A DNA stretch of 64,000 bases from Leptospira noumeaensis (lineage in GTDB: Bacteria > Spirochaetota > Leptospiria > Leptospirales > Leptospiraceae): positions 62,001-126,000 of the forward strand of contig NZ_RQFK01000011.1 of assembly GCF_004770765.1 (NCBI RefSeq). The letters are read 5' to 3'. The first letter of the stretch is position 1; every line of letters begins with the position of its first letter. Shown here piece by piece: positions 9,398-18,549 of this stretch. Below the pieces are notes generated by a model, which did no database searches, was not told the origin of the DNA, and was given only the letters and a program-made list of their open reading frames with translations. The translations under genes were made by a program, and so were the position numbers.

Positions 9398-9455
9398 CAG
9401 GGACTATTGAATGTAGGAGGAATTATGTGACAAAATCTTTTTGTCTGAGAGGGAG

Positions 9456-9486
9456 AAAAAGCTAGGGCCCGTCTTTGAGCCCAGCT
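9456..9486 (-). terminator. Rho-independent terminator of the HTH regulator gene
   Basis: On the minus strand AGCT-GGGCTC, loop AAAGAC, GGGCCC-T-AGCT followed by a run of five T. It lies just past the stop of the regulator at 9502 and before the transporter start at 9397. Confidence 0.7.
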
Positions 9487-9501
9487 TTGGTATTTTTCAA
9501 A

Positions 9502-9915
9502 TTAGCCGAGAAATAGCTCGTTTTTTTCCATTTTCAGAACTTTGGAGACCAGATTCTTAAAATCTTCCGGCGGTTCCAAAAGTCCTAGTTCTACTTTTGA
9601 CAAAAACGGAGTGGAAACCTTTAATTTCTTAGCGAAATCGTATTGTTTGATTCCTAACTCACGTCTGACTGCCCAAAGTTTGTTTTTCAATCCATTGGAA
9701 AACTCAGGATAGATGTCTTCCACTGCGCTTTCGTTAAAAAGCTTATCGACAGAGGTTTTGAGATATTTTGCACAAGATGACTTGAATTTTTCAGTCGGAT
9801 CTTGGGCTCCAGTCTCAATTTTGGATAGGTAACTCGGAGAAACTCCTAGTGCCCTCGCCATATCGTACTGTTTGATACCTCTCTTCTTTCGAAGCATGTA
9901 AATGTGATTGTTCAT
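9502..9915 (-). CDS. Transcriptional regulator with two tandem XRE-type HTH domains
   Basis: 137 residues made of two similar Cro/C1-type helix-turn-helix units (about 4-60 and 74-133). Each carries the pattern R-x-x-x-G-I-K-Q-Y-D-x-A followed by L-x-V-S-x-x-x-L-S-K-x-E, so the protein looks like an internal duplication that could bind DNA as a single-chain dimer. There is no sensor domain. A strong site (GGGGGGA) precedes the ATG. Three 10-bp AT-rich direct repeats directly upstream (9931-9959) are a plausible self-operator. Targets unknown. Confidence 0.9.
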   Translation of the reverse strand: MNNHIYMLRKKRGIKQYDMARALGVSPSYLSKIETGAQDPTEKFKSSCAKYLKTSVDKLFNESAVEDIYPEFSNGLKNKLWAVRRELGIKQYDFAKKLKVSTPFLSKVELGLLEPPEDFKNLVSKVLKMEKNELFLG

Positions 9916-9930
9916 TTATCCCCCCTAACA

Positions 9931-9959
9931 GTCAAAATATGTCAAATATGGCAAAATTC
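9931..9959 (-). promoter_or_regulatory. Direct-repeat array upstream of the tandem-HTH gene
   Basis: Three consecutive near-identical decamers on the plus strand (GTCAAAATAT, GTCAAATATG, GCAAAATTC) in the leader of the regulator gene. On the minus strand each presents TTTGAC or a close variant, so they may double as -35 elements. Their phasing at one helical turn fits binding by a tandem-HTH protein. Promoter or operator role is inferred. Confidence 0.45.
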
Positions 9960-9977
9960 AATAAAAAAATTTTGCCA
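9949..9977 (-). terminator. Hairpin after the SurA-like lipoprotein gene
   Basis: Inverted repeat TGGCAAAATT / AATTTTGCCA with a short AT loop, 21 bases past the stop at 9998. The AT-rich stem lets either strand form it. It partly overlaps the repeats in front of the HTH gene. Confidence 0.55.
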
Positions 9978-9997
9978 ACCTGTAAATCTTGTAAGGA

Positions 9998-11515
9998 CTA
10001 TAATGTAACTTCTTTTAAACGATCAGCGGCAATGACCAAGTTGTAAGTGGTCTTTAAACCAGAAACTTTTTGCTCAATAAACGAATTCCTTTGAGCACCT
10101 TCCATTTCTGATTTGATTCTTTCCCTTACTGCTGCATATGGCTTAGGAATACGATTCTGTGGGTTTTTGGGGTCTTGGTCTGCATAAGCATACAATTTTC
10201 CTGCTTCGTAAGCATCTCTCATTTGAGTTTCTGTTACGGTTACAGGGATGGCTTTGATTTCATCTTGTAGCGATTTTAACGCCAAAGAAACTTTCATCTT
10301 ATCCATTTGCATGAGATAACCAATTTCGGATCCTACATCTTGTACATCACCAGAAGTTGCTGCAATTTTTCCTTGGAGGATCGTCGATTGAAACAAATTA
10401 ACCATATCCCAAGTTTTAGATTTTTCATCTTTGTATTCTTGTTTTAGAATATTCGGAATGGCTTCAAAATCGGCTGACAAATCTTTCCAAGTGTAGTTTT
10501 TTCCATCACGAGTAGAATATAAAACATAATCTGGAGTAAAAATTTTTGGATCGATATCCGTTGGACCAGTGAAACGTGGTAAGTTAGCAACTGTGATTCC
10601 ACTTTCTTCTGTAATTCGTTTCAGTTCTTTTTGATACAATCCTTGTTCATACTCTTTCATTGTATGAGAAGCAAACTGATTTGCTTTGTCTGCGGATTCA
10701 CCTTCTGTAAAATAAGCAACAGATGCTTTTGTATCTGCATCTTCGTGAGTTTTGGCGTATTCAGCAGCTTCCGCTTTAAACTCATCAAAAATGGATGTGA
10801 AATATTTTTTTAGTCTTTCTGGATGGACTTTTTCTGAACCAGTAGAACGAACTACATAAGCAATCCTTCCTTCACCAGCTTTCGCGTAAGATATAAAAGT
10901 TCCTTTTTTTGCTTTTTTGACTTCGGTTAAGATATCTTCCAAAGGAGTTTCTGCACAGTTTGTGCAAAAAGGTTCTAATTTTCCTGCAATCGGTCTTCTT
11001 GTAATGTCTTCTGTGACTTTAGAAATTTCTTCCGCAATTTCTTTATTCGAAAGAGTATTGAGTTTTGCCGCTAATGCTTCTGCATTTTTTAAATTGGTGG
11101 CTTCATCTTCTCCACGAACTAGAGCTAATTGTAAATTTACAAATTCTAAAGGTTTTTCTTTTAAACCATTTTTCACATACTCTCGCATGTATACGTTTAG
11201 TTTTAGAAACTGATTTACTAAAGATTCAATTTTTTGAACATCCGCTTCGGCAACCTTTTTGGAAGAAATTGCATCTTTTAGTAAGATTTTTTCTAAAGCG
11301 ATACTTTCTAAAATTTTTGCTTGGATATCAGCACTAATCGGTTGCGGTTCTGTATTGCCTCGTTTGGAAGCCTCAATCACAAAGTTCATTTCTTTGCGAG
11401 TCACAGTTCCACCATCAAAGGTAGCAAGGATTTCAGAATCCTTAGAGCAATTGAGAAGTGGCACGAGTATCAAACCGAGCATACATACTCGAGTCAGAAG
11501 TTTGTTTAGATTCAT
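9998..11515 (-). CDS. Lipoprotein resembling SurA/PrsA-type periplasmic chaperones
   Basis: 505 residues. The start at 11515 is chosen because it gives a lipoprotein signal peptide (MNLNKLLTRVCMLGLILVPLLNC, lipidated Cys at 23); an upstream in-frame TTG would run through the neighbouring gene. After the Cys the protein begins ILATFDGGTVTRKEMNFVIEA, the usual opening of SurA-N/parvulin-like chaperones, and is rich in charged helices. No clear PPIase core is visible, so enzymatic activity is uncertain. It likely assists folding or transit of envelope proteins. It follows the coiled-coil gene by 31 bp. Confidence 0.78.
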   Translation of the reverse strand: MNLNKLLTRVCMLGLILVPLLNCSKDSEILATFDGGTVTRKEMNFVIEASKRGNTEPQPISADIQAKILESIALEKILLKDAISSKKVAEADVQKIESLVNQFLKLNVYMREYVKNGLKEKPLEFVNLQLALVRGEDEATNLKNAEALAAKLNTLSNKEIAEEISKVTEDITRRPIAGKLEPFCTNCAETPLEDILTEVKKAKKGTFISYAKAGEGRIAYVVRSTGSEKVHPERLKKYFTSIFDEFKAEAAEYAKTHEDADTKASVAYFTEGESADKANQFASHTMKEYEQGLYQKELKRITEESGITVANLPRFTGPTDIDPKIFTPDYVLYSTRDGKNYTWKDLSADFEAIPNILKQEYKDEKSKTWDMVNLFQSTILQGKIAATSGDVQDVGSEIGYLMQMDKMKVSLALKSLQDEIKAIPVTVTETQMRDAYEAGKLYAYADQDPKNPQNRIPKPYAAVRERIKSEMEGAQRNSFIEQKVSGLKTTYNLVIAADRLKEVTL

Positions 11516-11546
11516 TGGATTTCCTTGTCTATGTTTAAGTATTGTT

Positions 11547-11846
11547 TTAATATTTGCGGACTGGCTTTTCAGGCTTTTTAGGTTCTGGAATTTCTGGCAC
11601 TGTTTGTACCGGTTTCTCAGAAACAATGTGAGATTTTTTGGCCAAAGGTTCCGATCTAGAAACATTTAATTTGAGGATCTCTGATTTTTGATCTTCCAAT
11701 TTGTTCATTTCCGATAAAAACGTTTCTTTGAGAATGGGAGAATATTCCCGATCAGAAGCGAGGCGGTCGGTCAATTTTTTCAGTTCTACGACGTCCCGAT
11801 CCAGCTCTTCTAGTTTTTTGTATAAATGGGCAACTGTTACCTTCAA
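11547..11846 (-). CDS. Small coiled-coil protein of unknown function
   Basis: 99 residues: a coiled coil (KKLEELDRDVVELKKLTDRLASD and LSEMNKLEDQKSEILKL) followed by a proline/lysine-rich tail (VPEIPEPKKPEKPVRK). TTG start at 11846, supported by GGAG seven bases upstream. It is probably cotranscribed with the following SurA-like lipoprotein. Function not recognised. Confidence 0.7.
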   Translation of the reverse strand: MKVTVAHLYKKLEELDRDVVELKKLTDRLASDREYSPILKETFLSEMNKLEDQKSEILKLNVSRSEPLAKKSHIVSEKPVQTVPEIPEPKKPEKPVRKY

Positions 11847-11919
11847 ACACCGCTCCTTCCAAAAGTTTTATTTACTTGCAATAGAGTGCAAGAATGAAAT
11901 AAGAAAAATAGCAATTTTT

Positions 11920-12276
11920 ATGAGCCTAGACGATTTAGTAGTTTCCACGGAAAAAATAGACACTGTGTATGTGACCAAATTGCAGGGAAACCTAAATAAC
12001 TTCACTTCCGAGAAGTGCATCAAATCTGTGCTCAATTCCTTAAAACATGGATCTGTCATTTTAGATCTAGAGGAATTGAATATGGTAACCACTCAAGGGA
12101 TCATCGCTTTCAAAACTCTCAGCGAAGAAGCATTTCTGCACAAACATAAAATCATCTTAATCAATCTGCCGTTAAGTGTTAGACAAGCATTTTTAATGGC
12201 AGGGGTTCGTAATTTATTTCCCATCGCTAATAATGAAGAGGCAGCATTCAAAATGGCCTCAAGGCCCAGTAGGTAA
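11920..12276 (+). CDS. STAS-domain protein (anti-sigma factor antagonist-like)
   Basis: 118 residues forming one STAS domain, as in SpoIIAA-type regulators that release a partner protein depending on phosphorylation. The core reads SVILDLEELNMVTTQGIIAF, where the usual DSSG phospho-site is TTQG, so Thr rather than Ser would accept phosphate. No Shine-Dalgarno is evident before the ATG at 11920. It precedes the membrane kinase-like gene by three bases, so the two share a transcript. Partner unknown. Confidence 0.85.
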   Translation: MSLDDLVVSTEKIDTVYVTKLQGNLNNFTSEKCIKSVLNSLKHGSVILDLEELNMVTTQGIIAFKTLSEEAFLHKHKIILINLPLSVRQAFLMAGVRNLFPIANNEEAAFKMASRPSR

Positions 12277-12279
12277 ACC

Positions 12280-13029
12280 GTGAATTCAGGATTTAATTTT
12301 TTTCGTAAAATTTGGCATGTACTCGGGCTTATCATTCCCGTGACTCTTTTTTTTGATCCCTTTAAGGACGCCTTCGGACTTGTTTTTGCCACTCGGGCAA
12401 TTTTGGTGACCGCACTTGGAATCTTACTGATCAGTTTGTTAATCTTAGAATTTGTTCGGCTAAACCATTCAGGATTCGAAAATTTCTTTTATCAGTATTT
12501 TGGGTTCCTAATGAAAGAATCAGAAAGAAAAAGATTCAATGGAACCGTTCCTTATTTTTTTGCAAACTTCCTTGTTGTTTTGTTTTTTCCCGCCGAAGTT
12601 GCCATTCTTTCCATTTTGTTTTTAGTAGTTGGTGATCCCTTTGCAGCTTACGTTGGAAGTAAGTATGGAAAACATCGATTTTATAATGGAAAATCACGCG
12701 AGGGAATCATTGGTTTTTTAGTGCCCGCATTTATCTTTTCAATCCTTGCACTCTTTCTCATTACTAAATCCCAACCAGGAAGTTTTCTTGCGATCTTGGA
12801 CAACCAAGGAGCCATTCTTTGGACACCCATCTACCTAGTTTTCTTTTCTGTGGTTTCTGCTTGTGTGACAGAGTTTTTTGCAAGTACTACGGCCAAAGGA
12901 CTTGTGGATGACAACCTTCTGATCCCGATCGTAGGTGCAGTTGTTTTATCGGTTTTATCTTTACTCTATTTGGATTATACTCCAATGGATTTTTTCTTTG
13001 ATCCAAAAGCGCTTTACATTCAAAAATAG
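12280..13029 (+). CDS. Membrane protein of the diacylglycerol/polyprenol kinase (dolichol-kinase-like) family
   Basis: 249 residues with about six to seven hydrophobic helices. The block VVGDPFAAYVGSKYGKHRFYNGKSREGIIGF near 115-145 is the CTP-binding signature shared by SEC59, DGK1 and VTE5-type lipid kinases and CDP-diacylglycerol synthases. The N-terminal RKIWHVLGLIIP also fits. It likely phosphorylates a lipid alcohol in the inner membrane using CTP. GTG start at 12280, three bases after the STAS gene. The lipid substrate cannot be inferred. Confidence 0.83.
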   Translation: MNSGFNFFRKIWHVLGLIIPVTLFFDPFKDAFGLVFATRAILVTALGILLISLLILEFVRLNHSGFENFFYQYFGFLMKESERKRFNGTVPYFFANFLVVLFFPAEVAILSILFLVVGDPFAAYVGSKYGKHRFYNGKSREGIIGFLVPAFIFSILALFLITKSQPGSFLAILDNQGAILWTPIYLVFFSVVSACVTEFFASTTAKGLVDDNLLIPIVGAVVLSVLSLLYLDYTPMDFFFDPKALYIQK

Positions 13030-13039
13030 ATTTACTAAC

Positions 13040-13627
13040 TTATTTCCAGCGTAGCTCGACGACTCTATGTTTGGTGATTGGTTCCATTCCCGGAACCATC
13101 ACCGTATATTCTAAAGATATAGATCCTAGATCCTCCAGTCGAAAAGGGGACTTCTCCATTCCTTTACGGCGGAACTCTTCTTTCAAAAGGGCGCCTAAAT
13201 AATGAAACGAAACCACAATGTTGTTTTGGAATAAATTCCCTTCCATTCGTTCCGAGGAATTCCCATACTTTAAATAGGCTACATACCCCGAACGAAAGGC
13301 CTCTTTTCCTAACCCATTGTAAGGTTTAGAAAGTAACATTCGAAACCCAGGTGTTTCTCTCGCGGTAAAATATAAAAAATTACCAAAATCTTCGTAACTA
13401 GGATTTTCTTTTTTAAAGGATTTTTTTTCCAGATAAACAGTATCTTTTTCTGTTTTTGGTTCTGTACAATCTAATGGTTCATTGAAATTATCACAGAACT
13501 GAAAAGAATTCGTAATTGTCCCTGAACAATTGAGAGATGTTAGGCCCATACCTATGACTAAACTAAATAAAAAAAACTTTTTGGTTACATTAACAGTCAA
13601 GTTACGATTTGAATTTATTAAACTCAT
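13040..13627 (-). CDS. Putative lipoprotein of unknown function
   Basis: 195 residues. After a basic N terminus the hydrophobic segment KKFFLFSLVIGMGLTSLNC ends in a spirochaetal lipobox (Cys34). The mature part is mixed alpha/beta with no family recognised. Last gene of the eno run; its first 26 bases overlap the end of the DUF4416 gene, with AGAG before the ATG. Convergent with the kinase-like gene ten bases away. Confidence 0.75.
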   Translation of the reverse strand: MSLINSNRNLTVNVTKKFFLFSLVIGMGLTSLNCSGTITNSFQFCDNFNEPLDCTEPKTEKDTVYLEKKSFKKENPSYEDFGNFLYFTARETPGFRMLLSKPYNGLGKEAFRSGYVAYLKYGNSSERMEGNLFQNNIVVSFHYLGALLKEEFRRKGMEKSPFRLEDLGSISLEYTVMVPGMEPITKHRVVELRWK

Positions 13628-14135
13628 ACGATTCTCTGAGGGTATTAAAAAAATAACTTACATCTCTTTCTCTAAAATAATTTTGTGCAGATTCTGTAAT
13701 CACAAGCTGGTTTCCCGAAAAAAAGTAAATTGTTTCTCCGTAAACACCTTGGAACAAATACGTGCGGTGGAAATCATCCTTAGATTTCGCAATCACAATG
13801 TTATGCGAAGTGACGTAACCGGGGATAAGAAGCACACTTTGGTCTTTTTTTTGCAGGAGAGATTGAAACTCTAAACAATCCTTCTTTTTTTCTACCAGTT
13901 CTTCCCTATGAATTCTTTGTTTGAAAGAGAGAACTTTTGTAAACCTTCCCGGGTAAGCAAATTCTCTTTCCGTTTCATCTGGTGTCCACTTGGTGAGTTG
14001 GATGGATTCATAGAGGATTTTAGAAAACCGTTTTTCCGCTAGAGCCTTCAGTTCAAAAAGGATTCCTTCCTCTTGGTAGGAAAGAATGACAAAAAACGAA
14101 GCTCCCGGTGGTCTTTCTAAAATCTCTTGAGGCAT
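13602..14135 (-). CDS. DUF4416-family protein
   Basis: 177 residues matching the DUF4416 pattern as I know it: PPGASFFVILSY near the start, then LTKWTPDETEREFAYPGRFTKVLSFKQRIHREEL, LLIPGYVTSHNIVIAKSKDDFHRTYLFQGVYGETIYFF and a C-terminal Y-F-R-x-R-D. A conserved role is unknown; the charged, aromatic conserved core suggests an enzyme or nucleic-acid-related protein. It starts five bases after the pmbA stop. Confidence 0.8.
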   Translation of the reverse strand: MPQEILERPPGASFFVILSYQEEGILFELKALAEKRFSKILYESIQLTKWTPDETEREFAYPGRFTKVLSFKQRIHREELVEKKKDCLEFQSLLQKKDQSVLLIPGYVTSHNIVIAKSKDDFHRTYLFQGVYGETIYFFSGNQLVITESAQNYFRERDVSYFFNTLRESYEFNKFKS

Positions 14136-14140
14136 AAAGT

Positions 14141-15520
14141 TTACTCTTCCGTAACCCCTGTAATGGTAAATCCATCTAGTAGCATATAAGGAACAAAAGA
14201 AGACTCACCCAAAAGCTCACCTTCTTTGGAGATGGCTTCGATTTGACCTAGTGCATCAAATGCATTTCCCACAATTTGAACCTCTCTGACGGGGATTTTT
14301 TCGCCATTTTCTAAAAGGTATCCGCCCTTGATCACTCCCGAAAAATCACCCGAAGCTCCATCTTTAGTACCTGAAATTCGGTTCACAAATAGAGTTTTTC
14401 CAGGGAGTTTCAAAAAATCGTCTTTTGCGGAAGTTCCTGGGGCAATTTGTAATTGTTTGGGGCCGCATCCTGGAAGGCTTTGAGCACCACCAGTGGCCGA
14501 TCCATTGGATTTTTTAAGACCTGCTTTTTTGGCTTCATAGGTATTATAAAAAAAGGTTTCTAAAACTCCATTCGTCAGCACTGATTTTTTAGAAGTAGGT
14601 AGGCCTTCGCGGTCAAACCCAGTGGAACCCATCAAACTATTGTTTGTTGGATAATCCCAAATGGACAAAAGAGGGGAGGCCACTTTTTCGCCTAACTTTC
14701 CCGCCATTTTGGATTTGCCTTTCCTTAGGCTTGTTCCATTTAAAGAGCCAATAAAAAGACCAAGAAAAAAGGAATACACAGCTTCGGGAGGAAGTAAAAC
14801 CTTACCTTGGAATCCAGAGATGGGTTTGGCATAAAGTGCGCCCATACATTTGTCTCCAAAATTCATAAAAGCTCTTTTCCATAGAGTTTGGAACTGGTTT
14901 TTATCAAACCCACTCGCAGAATCATAATCAAAACTTCCGACGAGATCCCCGTCCACACCCATTCCCATCACAGACGCTGATAGTTCTGCACCAAGTTCAT
15001 GGGCCATCACACCCTTGGAAGACACAATGAGTTTATAACCTTTGCTAAGCGAAAAATCTCCCGAGTCAATATTGACCTTGGAATACAAATCATTTCTCCA
15101 ACCGAGGGCTTCTTTCGCAGAATTGACCAAATCCTCAATTCCCATTGTATCTAAAGAAGGATCATACTGGTTGAAATGATTTTGGATGGGTTCTGGTTCT
15201 GGAAGTCCTAAATCAAAATCGGGAGTGGATTGGCTTTTTGCTAAACTATAGGCTTCTTCAATGGACTCGTAAAGACTAGGGATATGATTGGAGATGATAA
15301 AACCTTGGTTTCCCTCAGCGATCACACGAATCCCAAACATATTTTCTTCGGTCGCTGTGCAGTTGTTTAAGTCATTTTTTTCTAAACTCACATCTTCCGA
15401 GTAACCGTAACTAGAATAAATTTCTACTTGGTCGATCCCATTGGTTTTTGCTTTTTTGACTAAATTAGAAAGTAAATCTTTTTGGTCGTTCAAACGTTTT
15501 TCAATCGAAGTACGATCCAT
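14141..15520 (-). CDS. pmbA: TldD/PmbA-family metallopeptidase partner, PmbA side
   Basis: 459 residues of the TldE/PmbA subfamily, which lacks the HExxxH zinc motif and pairs with TldD to form a protease that trims unfolded or modified peptides. Visible marks are the early IYSSYGYSEDVSLEKNDLNNCT, the central GKVLLPPEAVYSFFLGLFIGSLNG, and the C-terminal GDFSGVIKGGYLLENGEKIPVREVQIVGN. Its ATG overlaps the tldD stop as TAATG, so the subunits are translationally coupled. Confidence 0.92.
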   Translation of the reverse strand: MDRTSIEKRLNDQKDLLSNLVKKAKTNGIDQVEIYSSYGYSEDVSLEKNDLNNCTATEENMFGIRVIAEGNQGFIISNHIPSLYESIEEAYSLAKSQSTPDFDLGLPEPEPIQNHFNQYDPSLDTMGIEDLVNSAKEALGWRNDLYSKVNIDSGDFSLSKGYKLIVSSKGVMAHELGAELSASVMGMGVDGDLVGSFDYDSASGFDKNQFQTLWKRAFMNFGDKCMGALYAKPISGFQGKVLLPPEAVYSFFLGLFIGSLNGTSLRKGKSKMAGKLGEKVASPLLSIWDYPTNNSLMGSTGFDREGLPTSKKSVLTNGVLETFFYNTYEAKKAGLKKSNGSATGGAQSLPGCGPKQLQIAPGTSAKDDFLKLPGKTLFVNRISGTKDGASGDFSGVIKGGYLLENGEKIPVREVQIVGNAFDALGQIEAISKEGELLGESSFVPYMLLDGFTITGVTEE

Positions 15521-16905
15521 TATTTACCACCTAACAATACTTTTGTGCGAACATACGGGCCACCGGCATCTACTTTGGCTGGTTGCCCTTTCCCACAATG
15601 CCCTGAACCCAAATCCCATTTGAATTCTTTGGAAACCATATCTACATTTTGTAATACATCAAAGGCAAGGCCAGACACAGTCACACCTTTCAGAAGTTCT
15701 GTGATTTTTCCATTTTGGATGCGGTAGGCTTTTTGAACGGCAAACATAAATTCACCAGTCGCATCTGCTTGGCCGTTTTTGGCACCATCCAAATAGTATC
15801 CGTCTTTGGTGTTAGCAATCATTTCATCCAAACTAGATTCCCCTGGCACAAGAAATGTATTTCGCATACGAATTAGTGGAACATCACCATATTCCCAAGC
15901 CCTTGCCGAACCCGTAGGTGCCACACCAAATCGTTCTGCAGTTTCGCGGTTGTGGAGGTAAGAGGATAAAATTCCATTTTTAATGATCATAGTGTTTGTA
16001 GGAATCACTCCTTCATCATCCACAGGGATGGAACCACCGGCTCCTTCGTAATATTCAGAATACCCAGAGTCACATAACGTAACTAAGTCGGAACCAACCC
16101 TATGTCCAATTTTTCCTTGAGCCACAGAACCTGAGAGAACAAAGTCTGCCTCTACGGTATGACCAATGGCTTCGTGAACGAGAAGGCCCACAATCGACGG
16201 GGATAAAATCACAGTGGAGAGGCCGCCGTCGGGGAGAGAACTGGAAAGTAGATCCACAGCAGTTTTACAGGCTTCGTCAGAAATTTCTGTAGGAGATTGG
16301 GAACGAAAGAGGCAGTCCCAACCGCCAGTCACACCAATCGAATGAGAACCCGATTCCATTTTTCCATCTTCTTTGGCAACGGCAGACACTCGAAATTCGG
16401 GCCTTACCATACTAAAAAAGCTGTCGGCTCCATCTGTAGTCACAATGGCTTTCTCTTCATAAATTTCAGAATACCCGCAACCCACGGATTGGAGTTTTGT
16501 GGATTGTTTGGTGGCAGCATTTTGGATGTCGAGGACGAGTTTTAATTTTTCTTCAACGGTTCGGTTACGAAAGTCTTCGATACCTTTTCCTATAAAATCA
16601 CCAACGGCAAAATTGGCCTTGGGCAAATGGGGGATTTTATCTTTTCGCAAAGCAGAGGATAGGCGAGCGGCTTTTTTTGCTACCTGGATGGCATTTTGGA
16701 TGGAGGATTTTGAGATTTCGCTTGTGGAGGCAAAACCCCAAGTTCCCGCTTCTAAAACACGAACACCTACACCGGTTCTTTTGCGTAAGGCAGTGGATTC
16801 TACTCTGCCTCTTTCTGCATGAAAGGAACGACTTTCTTTATGATGGTATCTTAGTTCGACAAATCCGGACTCTTCGGCCAAACATTCTTTTAATAGGTTC
16901 CGCAT
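15520..16905 (-). CDS. tldD: TldD metallopeptidase
   Basis: 461 residues. The zinc-binding HEAIGH lies in VGLLVHEAIGHTVEADF near 250-266, and the C-terminal GSGHCGKGQPAKVDAGGPYVR is typical. TldD supplies the catalytic subunit of the TldD/PmbA protease. Start ATG at 16905. It follows the YheT-type hydrolase gene in the eno-clpP run and is directly coupled to pmbA. Confidence 0.95.
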   Translation of the reverse strand: MRNLLKECLAEESGFVELRYHHKESRSFHAERGRVESTALRKRTGVGVRVLEAGTWGFASTSEISKSSIQNAIQVAKKAARLSSALRKDKIPHLPKANFAVGDFIGKGIEDFRNRTVEEKLKLVLDIQNAATKQSTKLQSVGCGYSEIYEEKAIVTTDGADSFFSMVRPEFRVSAVAKEDGKMESGSHSIGVTGGWDCLFRSQSPTEISDEACKTAVDLLSSSLPDGGLSTVILSPSIVGLLVHEAIGHTVEADFVLSGSVAQGKIGHRVGSDLVTLCDSGYSEYYEGAGGSIPVDDEGVIPTNTMIIKNGILSSYLHNRETAERFGVAPTGSARAWEYGDVPLIRMRNTFLVPGESSLDEMIANTKDGYYLDGAKNGQADATGEFMFAVQKAYRIQNGKITELLKGVTVSGLAFDVLQNVDMVSKEFKWDLGSGHCGKGQPAKVDAGGPYVRTKVLLGGK

Positions 16906-16939
16906 ACGTACCTGCCTTATATTTTAATGATTATGATGA

Positions 16940-17953
16940 TTACGATTTGATCTGAGAATCAAAAAAATCCAGAAGGATACGAGGAAGCCATCTTCCTTCT
17001 GGATTGTCTGGAGAGGGATCACTGATAAATCCTACATGTCCCCCTTTTTCCGTAAGAACGGTTTGTAATAGGGGATAGGACTTCCAACGAATTTCGTGCC
17101 AAACTTCGGAAGGAACCACTGGATCATCTTCTGCATGTACAATTAGGCCTGGAACCTTGATCCCACCTAAATATTTAACACTCGAACAAATGTTATAGTA
17201 TTCCAACACATTCGCATAACCAGAGATTGGTGCGGTAAAAAAATCATCGAAATCAAAAAAAGATTTACTACGTAAAACTCTTTCTTTCATTTTATCAGAG
17301 ATTTCATAAACCCCTGAGGTTACCTTTTCTTTCATGGTATCCAAAAAATGATCCCGGTAAAAATTTCCAGCACGAGAATCAATAAAGTCACAACTTCGTT
17401 TTAAATCCAAAGGAGGGGATGTTGCCGAAAAAGCTTTTGAATAATGTTCCCTTTTTTCTCCAAAAAATTTGATCACCATATTGGCAGACAATGAAAATCC
17501 AGAAACAAATATGGATCTCGAAAAGTGTTTATATATGTATTTTAAGACAACATCCAAATCTTCCGATTGGCCGGCATTATAGGGTTTTTTGGCAATTCCA
17601 AGGCCTCGACCACAATTGCGCAAATTCATTCGAATTACACCATAACCACGGTTTAGTGCTTCTTTGCCCACACTGACCATATAGTGGGATTCCGAACTGC
17701 CTTCCATTCCATGAATGAGAAATAAATAATGTCCGTTCCACTTGGAGGCATTTTTTCGCACTTGGGAGAGAGGAGGATTGTGTTCTAACCAAAGGAGATC
17801 CCCAGACCCATCGTTTGTGGGAATGAGGATACTCTCGGAATAATACTCATCCTCAAGCGAATTGTCTGGAGGAAAAAGTACGTTGTAGACAGTTTGTAAA
17901 TGTCTACCTTCTAAAAATCTTCTTGGTTTGAATTCTCTGTTAGACGACGTCAA
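16940..17953 (-). CDS. YheT-family alpha/beta hydrolase
   Basis: 337 residues with the YheT layout: [19 protein letters not shown] at the start, [12 protein letters not shown] (oxyanion region), NLRNCGRG, the nucleophile elbow GFSLSANM, the acid HAEDDPVVP, and GGHVGFI with the catalytic His. The elbow has Ser where most relatives carry Gly (GFSLGGN). Probably a cytosolic esterase of unknown substrate. A TTG start at 17953 overlaps the end of clpP by 14 bp. Confidence 0.88.
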   Translation of the reverse strand: MTSSNREFKPRRFLEGRHLQTVYNVLFPPDNSLEDEYYSESILIPTNDGSGDLLWLEHNPPLSQVRKNASKWNGHYLFLIHGMEGSSESHYMVSVGKEALNRGYGVIRMNLRNCGRGLGIAKKPYNAGQSEDLDVVLKYIYKHFSRSIFVSGFSLSANMVIKFFGEKREHYSKAFSATSPPLDLKRSCDFIDSRAGNFYRDHFLDTMKEKVTSGVYEISDKMKERVLRSKSFFDFDDFFTAPISGYANVLEYYNICSSVKYLGGIKVPGLIVHAEDDPVVPSEVWHEIRWKSYPLLQTVLTEKGGHVGFISDPSPDNPEGRWLPRILLDFFDSQIKS

Positions 17954-18548
17954 TTTTGTTTACGATCTTATCTACAATCCCGTAAGCTAGAGCTTGGTCG
18001 GCATCCATATAATAATCGCGATCAGTGTCTTCCACCAATTGTTCGTAGGTTTTGCCACAAGCCTCAGCTAACATTTGATTGAGTTTTTCTTTGGTTTTGA
18101 CAATGTCTTGCGCATGGATGAGTAAATCCGTAGCAGGAGCTTGGATTTGTCCTCCAATGGAAGGTTGGTGGATCATCACTCGACCATTCGGCCAAATATA
18201 ACGATTCCCTTTTTTCCCTCCAATGAGAAGAATCGAACCCATAGAGGCTGCCATTCCCATACATACTGTATGCACCGGTGAGGAAATCATCTGCATGGTG
18301 TCATAAACGACAAGTCCAGAGGTGACAACACCACCGGGGCTATTGATATAAAACGTAATTGGTTTTCCAGGATCTACCATTTCCAAATACATAAGTTTGG
18401 CTGTGAGTTCCTTAGAGGATTCGTCAGTCACAGGACCCCAGAGAAAGATTTTCCGTTTTTCCAGGAATTTCTTACCCATGTTTTTGTCGCTAATGAGATC
18501 TTGGATGGTTTCGGTGATTTCTTTTTCTGGTGTTTCTTCTTCTGGCAT
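17940..18548 (-). CDS. clpP: ATP-dependent Clp protease proteolytic subunit
   Basis: 202 residues, the usual size. Catalytic Ser102 in GMAASMGS and His127 in VMIHQPS are clear; the acidic member lies in EDTDRD near 174-178. It forms the two-ring barrel fed by ClpX/ClpA-type unfoldases. It lies between the DivIC-like gene (one-base gap) and the hydrolase, not beside tig or clpX, so regulation follows the eno run here. Confidence 0.96.
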   Translation of the reverse strand: MPEEETPEKEITETIQDLISDKNMGKKFLEKRKIFLWGPVTDESSKELTAKLMYLEMVDPGKPITFYINSPGGVVTSGLVVYDTMQMISSPVHTVCMGMAASMGSILLIGGKKGNRYIWPNGRVMIHQPSIGGQIQAPATDLLIHAQDIVKTKEKLNQMLAEACGKTYEQLVEDTDRDYYMDADQALAYGIVDKIVNKIDVV

Positions 18549-18549
18549 A

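Noticed and set aside
9411..9426. Strong AGGAGGAATT ribosome site followed by ATG TGA on the plus strand
   Set aside because: The frame stops after one codon, and the stretch is simply the upstream region of the minus-strand transporter gene; most likely chance.
11516..11665. N-terminal extension of the SurA-like lipoprotein to an upstream TTG
   Set aside because: It would overlap the coiled-coil gene and bury the lipoprotein signal peptide behind 50 basic residues.
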